A stretch of DNA of 35,316 nucleotides from Actinomadura sp. NBRC 104425. GTDB lineage: Bacteria > Actinomycetota > Actinomycetes > Streptosporangiales > Streptosporangiaceae. A program made the position numbers and the translations under genes. Shown in pieces: positions 30,808-35,316 of the stretch (within the stretch, counting starts at the first letter, position 1; every line of letters begins with the position of its first letter). Under the pieces are notes generated by a model. That model had not been told where the DNA came from. It made no database searches and saw nothing but the letters and a program-made list of their open reading frames with translations. The stretch spans positions 1-35,316 of the forward strand of contig NZ_BSTN01000042.1 in NCBI RefSeq assembly GCF_030269545.1, written 5' to 3'.

Positions 30808-30953
30808 GGATGCCGGACGAGACCAAGGACTCGGAGCGGCCCGGGTGTGGGTGTCCTCCTTCACAGCGACTGCGATCGGAAGGCGGGTGCGGCGGGGACC
30901 GGACCACCGTCCGCCCGAACCGCCCCAGAGCCCGTTGATCTCGTCCGGCATCC
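30808..30953. repeat. Perfect 15-bp inverted repeat 116 bases apart, upstream of the conjugation operon
   Basis: GGATGCCGGACGAGA (30808-30822) is exactly complementary to TCTCGTCCGGCATCC (30939-30953). Each arm contains ATG CCG GAC GAG read outward, so both strands could start a Met-Pro-Asp-Glu peptide. The spacer is the leader between the sigma-like gene and the pilin gene and contains a GAAGGAGG word on the minus strand without a start codon behind it. Possible roles are paired operators for looping, an oriT-like site or a recombination trace. Confidence 0.6.
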
Positions 30954-30966
30954 CTGAAACACCGCG

Positions 30967-31794
30967 TCAGAGGCCGGGTTTCTGCGACGCGCCGTCGAAG
31001 TTTGCGCAGAGTTGACCTTGGCCGATCGCCTCGGCCAGACGAGCCTCAGCGCGTTGACGCCGCGCATACAGCTTCTTGGGATGCTCACCGCGGGCGTCCG
31101 CGTACTCGGCCAGCGGGATGCCGTCCAGCCGCGTCGCCTGAATCAGCGCGGCGGCCTCACAAGTGATGATCCCTTGGTGGATTGCCTCATGCAGCACGGT
31201 CGCCGGATCGGCGCCGTCCGAAGCTGGGAGCGCCGGCAGAGTGTCGGTGGCGAGCGCGAGGTGACGCTCATCCCGGCCGCGGGCGCGAAGGGCGGCCTTA
31301 CGCGCCCACAACAGCAGCCGCTCGGCGATGTGGGGCCGGGTGACGTCGATCCGCTTGAGCTGCGCCACGAACTCGGTCAGCAGCTCCGAGACGATGTCGT
31401 CGGCCACGCTGGGAGAGGCCGTACGGGTGGCACGTGCGGCGATGTTGAGCAGTCCCGGGAGCGCGACGCCCACGCACCCGATGACCCAAGACGGGCCGTC
31501 CTCACGCGACCGGCGGACCAACTCGGCCCACACTGCGTCGCGGAGACGATCGGTTGCCGCAGGGGCGAGAACCATGTCTGTCAGCTCCGCCAGATCGACC
31601 ATGCGGGGCGGAAGGCCGTGACCGATGGCGGCGCCGTCCAGTGCAAGTGGCGACGGACCGGTGACAAGAAGCCGGAACGTCGCCTCGGCTGCATCCAGTG
31701 CGTTCCCCGCCCCAAGACGCCGCCCAGTGGTGTTCTGGCGTGCGCGGGCGTTGATGCGTGGTGCCGTGTGATTCGTGACCTCGTCGGCGGTCAT
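30967..31794 (-). CDS. Sigma-factor-like regulator
   Basis: This is a 275-residue protein from ATG 31794 (a longer frame opens at 31842). Residues about 85-180 resemble sigma region 2: RLRDAVWAELVRRSREDGPS, 'ADDIVSELLTEFVAQL' and ERLLLWARKAALRARGRDE. Residues about 205-258 resemble region 4, with a helix-turn-helix EAAALIQATRLDGIPLAEYA and KKLYARRQRAEARLAEAI. It is more divergent than a normal ECF factor and may be a sigma-like DNA-binding protein. It lies directly upstream of the conjugation operon on the same strand with the 15-bp inverted repeat in between, so control of conjugation genes is the natural guess. Confidence 0.55.
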   Translation of the reverse strand: MTADEVTNHTAPRINARARQNTTGRRLGAGNALDAAEATFRLLVTGPSPLALDGAAIGHGLPPRMVDLAELTDMVLAPAATDRLRDAVWAELVRRSREDGPSWVIGCVGVALPGLLNIAARATRTASPSVADDIVSELLTEFVAQLKRIDVTRPHIAERLLLWARKAALRARGRDERHLALATDTLPALPASDGADPATVLHEAIHQGIITCEAAALIQATRLDGIPLAEYADARGEHPKKLYARRQRAEARLAEAIGQGQLCANFDGASQKPGL

Positions 31795-31932
31795 GGTCAG
31801 CCCCCCGAAGATCGTCGGAACCGGTTGGCGACCGTTGTGCACCCCTCGGCGGTGAAGGCCCAGTAGAACGCCGGTAGGTCTCCGGTACCGCCCCGGTGGA
31901 CGCGCTGCTTCCAGCTCGCTGCCGCAGGTTCA

Positions 31933-32061
31933 TCAGAAACGACCCTGACCTGCGAGAACGATCACGCATTGCACCTGTGCCGCGGGCAGCGGGTAAAGCC
32001 CTGGAAAGTTCCGAACGACCAGGGCTACGAGAACGGTCACGAAGATCACCGTGATGATCAA
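31933..32061 (-). CDS. Small hydrophobic protein, 42 residues
   Basis: A TTG-started frame on the minus strand gives IITVIFVTVLVALVVRNFPG followed by a second, weaker hydrophobic part. The first 16 residues form one membrane helix. It lies directly downstream of the 32067-32099 hairpin and upstream of the sigma-like gene on the same strand. There is no strong binding site, but the clean hydrophobicity and codon choice make accident less likely. Alternative GTG starts lie a few codons in. It could be a membrane partner of the sigma-like protein. Confidence 0.35.
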   Translation of the reverse strand: MIITVIFVTVLVALVVRNFPGLYPLPAAQVQCVIVLAGQGRF

Positions 32062-32066
32062 GCTTC

Positions 32067-32099
32067 AGGGCCAATCGCGAGCAGCTCGCGACTGGCCCT
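32067..32099. terminator. 15-bp hairpin with one mismatch
   Basis: AGGGCCA-a-TCGCGAG pairs with CTCGCGA-c-TGGCCCT over a CAG loop. It separates the leftward sigma-like and small membrane genes from the rightward methyltransferase genes. It is either a terminator for a transcript entering from outside or a structured leader on one of the divergent transcripts. Confidence 0.7.
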
Positions 32100-32310
32100 A
32101 ACTGATCTAGGCCCCGACCTCACTACGGTCCAGTCCAGACCACCTCCTCGCTGTGACCGTTGGCCGGCATGCCCGGCGTGCCTGCGTCCGCCGGCAGACA
32201 AGCTCCGGTGGCATGACGAAACCTTGACTTCGGCGTCCGCAGAATCTCGGGGGCGTCAGTGGTGTTTCAGAGGTGCAGTGGGGACCGGTGACCGTCTGGG
32301 TCACCAACGC

Positions 32311-33219
32311 ATGACGAACAGACCTTCCGGGCCGGGCGGCTTCGGCGCGGGGCGGCAAGGATCAGGCGCCCAGCGGGTGACGCGACGGCTGGTGCCGCTG
32401 ACGGTATGGCTGTGCTCCGACGCCGTCACAAGCGCTCCGTCGCACAGCAAGAAGCGCACCACCGCCGCCGACCTGTGCCCGCATCACCGAGGAGCGGTGG
32501 GACGGGAGCTGGCGCGGCACCTGATCGGTTCGTGTACAAGCGAGGGCGATGTGGTCGCCGAGGCGTTCGCCGTCAACGAGGCCACCCTCGTCACCGCCGC
32601 TCGGATGGGACGGCGTGGGGTGGCGCTGGTACCGCACTTCCCGCTCGCCAAGCACATCGGCACCCGGCTACGCGCCACGCTGCCGGAGAACAAGCTGCGT
32701 TCGGTGGCCATGCGGCCCTGCCGCCCCGACCAGATGCGTCACGGGCTGGCAGACCTGCGGGGCGATGTCGGCCTGGTGATCGCGGCACCTCCGCCGTATG
32801 AGGCCGGCGGCCGTGCCTCCAGACAGGCCGGAAGCCAGACTTGCCCGGCGTGCCGATCGGACCTGTGGATGCTCAGCACCCAGCAACTCGCCGCATTCCT
32901 CGCGGCCACATGGCAGGTCCTCCGCCCCGGCGGGCACTTGGCGATCATCACAACCGTGCGGTACGAAGACGGCCGTCTGATCGACCCCGCCCCGCGCGTC
33001 ATCCAGCATGCCAACGCGTTGGGCTTTCGATACGTCCAGCACGTCATAGCCTTGCGCGTCCCCGTCGAGGGGGACTGCCTGATGGTCCAGGCGACACCCA
33101 CGGAGCTGGCGCAACTTCGCGATGTGCGCTCACGGGCCCTGCCGCCCGTGGTCACTGTCCACGCCGACGTGTGTCTCTTCACCCGCCCCGACAACAGGGC
33201 ACGCAGGGGGCGCGTTTGA
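32311..33219 (+). CDS. Degenerate DNA methyltransferase paralogue
   Basis: This is a 302-residue protein. It runs parallel to the next gene: the region before the core, the ATLVTAARMGRRGVALV segment against TLVEAIHLGRSAAGMEYE, and LRPGGHLAIITTVR. The key motifs are altered. The SAM-binding DPMCGIGTT of the neighbour is EAFAVNEAT here (residues 84-92), and the catalytic TSPPY is AAPPPY (158-163). A CPAC pair (178-181) might bind metal. It should therefore be unable to bind SAM and methylate in the usual way, and may act as a specificity or structural subunit of the downstream enzyme. ATG 32311 is chosen as the first start after the codon pattern begins; no strong binding site. The stop overlaps the next ATG by one base. 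Confidence 0.65.
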   Translation: MTNRPSGPGGFGAGRQGSGAQRVTRRLVPLTVWLCSDAVTSAPSHSKKRTTAADLCPHHRGAVGRELARHLIGSCTSEGDVVAEAFAVNEATLVTAARMGRRGVALVPHFPLAKHIGTRLRATLPENKLRSVAMRPCRPDQMRHGLADLRGDVGLVIAAPPPYEAGGRASRQAGSQTCPACRSDLWMLSTQQLAAFLAATWQVLRPGGHLAIITTVRYEDGRLIDPAPRVIQHANALGFRYVQHVIALRVPVEGDCLMVQATPTELAQLRDVRSRALPPVVTVHADVCLFTRPDNRARRGRV

Positions 33220-34103
33220 TGAACACGCCGCACCAGACCGGATCTGAGCCGCTGCCGTCCGTACTGCCGGTTGCCCAGCGGCCGTCCCGCGACCAACGCA
33301 AAGGCCGCTATGTGCCCGAGTCGATGCGGCACCCGGGCAAGATGCTTCCCGCGCTGGCCGCACGCGTGATCGAGGCGTTCACCACCCCTGGTGAGCTGGT
33401 CCTCGACCCGATGTGCGGCATCGGAACGACCTTGGTGGAGGCGATCCACCTTGGCCGGTCTGCCGCGGGCATGGAGTACGAAAGCGACTTCGCTCATCTG
33501 ACACTGCGGAACCTTCAACTCGCCCGAACACAGGGCGCGAGTGGCACGGCTCGGCTTGTGTGCGGTGACGCCCGCAACGTCGCCACCGTCTACGCGGACC
33601 TGGCCGGCGAGGTCGCCCTCGTACTGACTTCACCCCCGTACGGCTCCCACACCCACGGACAGGTCACCGCGGGGCGGAAGAACCAGAGCGGAAAGGTCGA
33701 GAAGGCCCATTACCGCTACTCCACCGACCCGGGCAACCTCGCTCACCGCAGCATTGGGGAGCTGCTGGAGGCGTTCGGGCACATCCTGGCCGGATGCGGT
33801 GAGCTGCTGCGACCGTTCGGAGTGGTAGCGATCACCGTCAGACCGATCCGGGTCAAGGGCGAGCTGATCGACCTTCCCGGCCACGTGGCCGCGACCGCCG
33901 AGGAAGCCGGCCTGACACTGACCGATCGCCTCGTCGCGCTGCTGTGCGGTCTGCGTCACGGTGGCCTGGTGAATCGGGCCTCCTTCTTCCAGATGCTCGA
34001 AGCCCGGCGTGCCCGTGACAAGGGCATCCCCGCATGCGCCATCGCGCATGAAGACCTGCTGGTGTTCCAACGCGCCACAGACCTGGCCAGGAGGCGACGG
34101 TGA
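33219..34103 (+). CDS. DNA methyltransferase (N4-cytosine/N6-adenine type)
   Basis: This is a 294-residue protein. The N-terminal RKGRYVPESMRHPGKMLPAL leads into motif I, LVLDPMCGIGTTLVEA (residues 60-75), which binds S-adenosylmethionine. The catalytic motif IV is LTSPPYGS (136-143). This order and the SPPY form fit beta-class amino-methyltransferases acting on cytosine N4 or adenine N6. No restriction endonuclease gene is adjacent, so it is probably an orphan modifying enzyme, perhaps protecting the element during transfer into new hosts. It is translated together with its degenerate paralogue upstream (TGATG). Confidence 0.88.
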   Translation: MNTPHQTGSEPLPSVLPVAQRPSRDQRKGRYVPESMRHPGKMLPALAARVIEAFTTPGELVLDPMCGIGTTLVEAIHLGRSAAGMEYESDFAHLTLRNLQLARTQGASGTARLVCGDARNVATVYADLAGEVALVLTSPPYGSHTHGQVTAGRKNQSGKVEKAHYRYSTDPGNLAHRSIGELLEAFGHILAGCGELLRPFGVVAITVRPIRVKGELIDLPGHVAATAEEAGLTLTDRLVALLCGLRHGGLVNRASFFQMLEARRARDKGIPACAIAHEDLLVFQRATDLARRRR

Positions 34104-34485
34104 ACGTGGCGGCCACGGTGGGGCTGATGCCGGGTGTACCTCATACCTTCGAGGCGACCCGGTGCAGCGCCGCGCCGCTGACTGCGCTTCGTCGAAAACG
34201 CCATCGGTCCTCAAAACCGGGCCTTGATAGGGCCGAGACGGCGATCAACCCAGCCTTGCCCTTGACGCCGAAGGCGAGCGTGTATTGACGCATGACCCAC
34301 CGCCGCCCACCGCACCGGCCGTCACGGCCGCCTGGGGGCGGTGGCCTGCCGGTGGTGGAAGAGCCCCCGCGGCCGCGCCGGAGCACACGCAAGACGCCGC
34401 AACACCTCACAGCGCGAGCACGGCGCCAAGCGGAGACCGTTGACGGCTCTGGCTCCATGCACACTCGCAAACGAACGGAGAATCC
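34104..34485. other. Gap between methyltransferase and recombinase-like genes
   Basis: A GTG at 34100 overlaps the methyltransferase stop and opens a 62-residue plus-strand frame to 34288, but nothing in it is recognisable. The minus strand over the same bases reads RQYTLAFGVKGKAGLIAVSA from 34287, which has a protein-like feel of a transposase tail yet lacks a start and context. I regard the interval as a probable relic of a mobile sequence with no gene I can support. The Arg/Pro-rich readings at 34290-34480 are non-coding in style. Confidence 0.35.
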
Positions 34486-35040
34486 ATGCCAGGCACCAAC
34501 ACCGAGGACGGGCGGAGCACGCCCGGCGGCCACGACCAGGCCGGCACCAAGACCCGTGCCCGCTCGCGGCGCCGCGTCAAGCGCTTCGCCTTCTATGGCT
34601 GCGCGCCACACGGCTCCCTGACCGGCAGCCCCGCCGAAGCCCTCAAAGAGATGCAACTGTCCAACGCCCGCGAGGTGATCGAGGCGTGCCATGGGGAGAT
34701 CGTCGCCGAGTACTTCGACACCTACAAGCGTCACTCGACGGCTGGGGGCCCACCACCGGAGACGCACCGGCCTTGGGGACAACGGCCTCAGGCCCGCGCG
34801 TTGATCGGCGCGCTGAACACGAAAGACTTCGATGCCGTGGTGATCGGTGACCTCACCCCCGCCACCTTCGGCGCCACCAGCGTATGGGAAGTCGTCGGAC
34901 TCCTGCGCTACCACGGAAAGTTTCTGTGGATCCCCGGCAACGAAGAACCTCTCAACCCCGCGAATCCGGTTCACACCCTGCTGGTGAAGGTCCTCATCGG
35001 CCTGCCCGACCCCCAGCCTCGGCGCGCGCAGCCTCGGTAG
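34486..35040 (+). CDS. Stand-alone serine-recombinase-like N-domain without the catalytic motif
   Basis: This is a 184-residue protein with ATG 34486 and GGAGA just upstream. From residue 33 it follows the large serine recombinase N-domain: RFAFYG (33-38), AREVIEACHGEIVAEYFDTY, PQARALIGALNTKDFDAVVI then GD (119-122), and LLRYHGKFLWIPGN. In active enzymes YGR-x-S (catalytic Ser) follows the first strand. Here it is FYGCAPHGS, so the Arg is Cys and no serine sits at the expected place. The DNA-binding recombinase and zinc domains are missing altogether. It can be a dead remnant, or a domain reused as a binding or regulatory partner. Codon bias is fully maintained, which favours a functioning gene. 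It lies after the methyltransferases on the same strand. Confidence 0.6.
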   Translation: MPGTNTEDGRSTPGGHDQAGTKTRARSRRRVKRFAFYGCAPHGSLTGSPAEALKEMQLSNAREVIEACHGEIVAEYFDTYKRHSTAGGPPPETHRPWGQRPQARALIGALNTKDFDAVVIGDLTPATFGATSVWEVVGLLRYHGKFLWIPGNEEPLNPANPVHTLLVKVLIGLPDPQPRRAQPR

Positions 35041-35068
35041 CGGGTCACCAGTCAGGCTCGTCAGTCGC

Positions 35069-35116
35069 GCCCGGCCGCACCGAATCAGCCTCACTCGGCC
35101 TCCGGTGCGGCCGGGC
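35069..35116 (+). terminator. Perfect 14-bp hairpin after the recombinase-like gene
   Basis: GCCCGGCCGCACCG (35069-35082) pairs exactly with CGGTGCGGCCGGGC (35103-35116) over a 20-base loop, starting 28 bases past the stop codon. A 15-codon frame follows (35169-35216), too short to judge. Confidence 0.75.
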
Positions 35117-35247
35117 CGCTGGCTCCGCCGAACATCCGACCCACGTAAGCACAGCTAAGGGACGGTACATGGCAGATCGCACCAACAACGGTCACGTCCA
35201 GCGGAGTGGTGTATGAGTCGGCCTCCGCGTGATCCTGTTGCTGCAGG

Positions 35248-35316
35248 TTAAGCGGTGAGTTCTCGGTTGTCGTCCTCGGGGTCTTGTGCGGTGCCGTCGA
35301 TGACGCGCAGTCTGGC
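35248..35316 (-). CDS. Possible C-terminal end of a gene continuing beyond the window
   Basis: The minus-strand frame entering from the right edge reads ARLRVIDGTAQDPEDDNREL followed by two residues and a TAA at 35248-35250. The composition is acidic and protein-like with good codon bias, but 22 residues are too few to name a family. It would converge on the recombinase-like gene. Confidence 0.3.
   Translation of the reverse strand, partial: ARLRVIDGTAQDPEDDNRELTA

Noticed and set aside
34141..34287. Minus-strand transposase-like tail
   Set aside because: The reading looks protein-like but has no start, catalytic motif or terminal repeats, so it is only mentioned as a possible relic.

Overview
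The window is high-GC actinomycete DNA. Codons end mostly in G or C, GTG and TTG starts are common, and neighbouring genes often overlap by 4 bases (ATGA or GTGA). The protein families seen (DUF5753/DUF397 pair, TPR-type XRE regulators, an RsbW-like ATPase, BTAD regulator, Replic_Relax, PrgI/VirB4 conjugation genes) are typical of mycelial actinomycetes such as Streptosporangiales or Streptomycetales. Genus cannot be fixed from sequence alone. The content is accessory: a conjugative element core with integrase and recombinase remnants, not housekeeping genes.

Layout. 1-4.9 kb: tail of a probable serine recombinase, a small membrane protein, a membrane-anchored AbiTii-type protein, a large membrane-bound BTAD regulator, then a tyrosine-integrase scrap overlapping a truncated XRE gene. 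5.1-7.2 kb (minus): a GNAT acetyltransferase and an XRE/TPR regulator. 7.4-12.9 kb (plus): a co-directional, mostly coupled series of small unknown proteins followed by a SPASM radical SAM enzyme, a dTMP-kinase-like kinase and an EEP-fold hydrolase. A CYTH-fold protein converges on it. 13.7-15 kb: a second TPR regulator without a visible DNA-binding domain. 15.0-17.2 kb (minus): a decayed gene copy and a coupled chain of five very small genes, one resembling the RNA polymerase alpha C-terminal domain, plus a further small gene upstream. 17.3-19.3 kb (plus): XRE-DUF5753, DUF397 and an anti-sigma-like ATPase.

20.0-31.8 kb holds the conjugation machinery. A dual winged-helix coiled-coil protein (plus) converges on a tightly coupled minus-strand operon: pilin-like VirB2, TrbL/VirB6-like membrane protein, PrgI/VirB3-like protein, VirB4 ATPase, VirD4/TraG-like coupling ATPase, Replic_Relax protein, a lytic transglycosylase-NlpC/P60 cell-wall enzyme, and possibly a small proline-rich protein. 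A sigma-like regulator lies upstream of the operon. 32.3-35.0 kb (plus): a degenerate methyltransferase paralogue joined to an intact-looking DNA methyltransferase, then a stand-alone serine-recombinase-like N-domain that has lost the expected catalytic motif.

The best candidate for an undescribed system is the 7.4-13.6 kb locus (small proteins, radical SAM, nucleotide-kinase-like, EEP and CYTH proteins). It shares a family of small proteins with the second micro-gene chain at 15-17 kb. Other leads are the pseudo-methyltransferase pair, the inactive recombinase domain and the conjugation operon without a recognisable classical relaxase.
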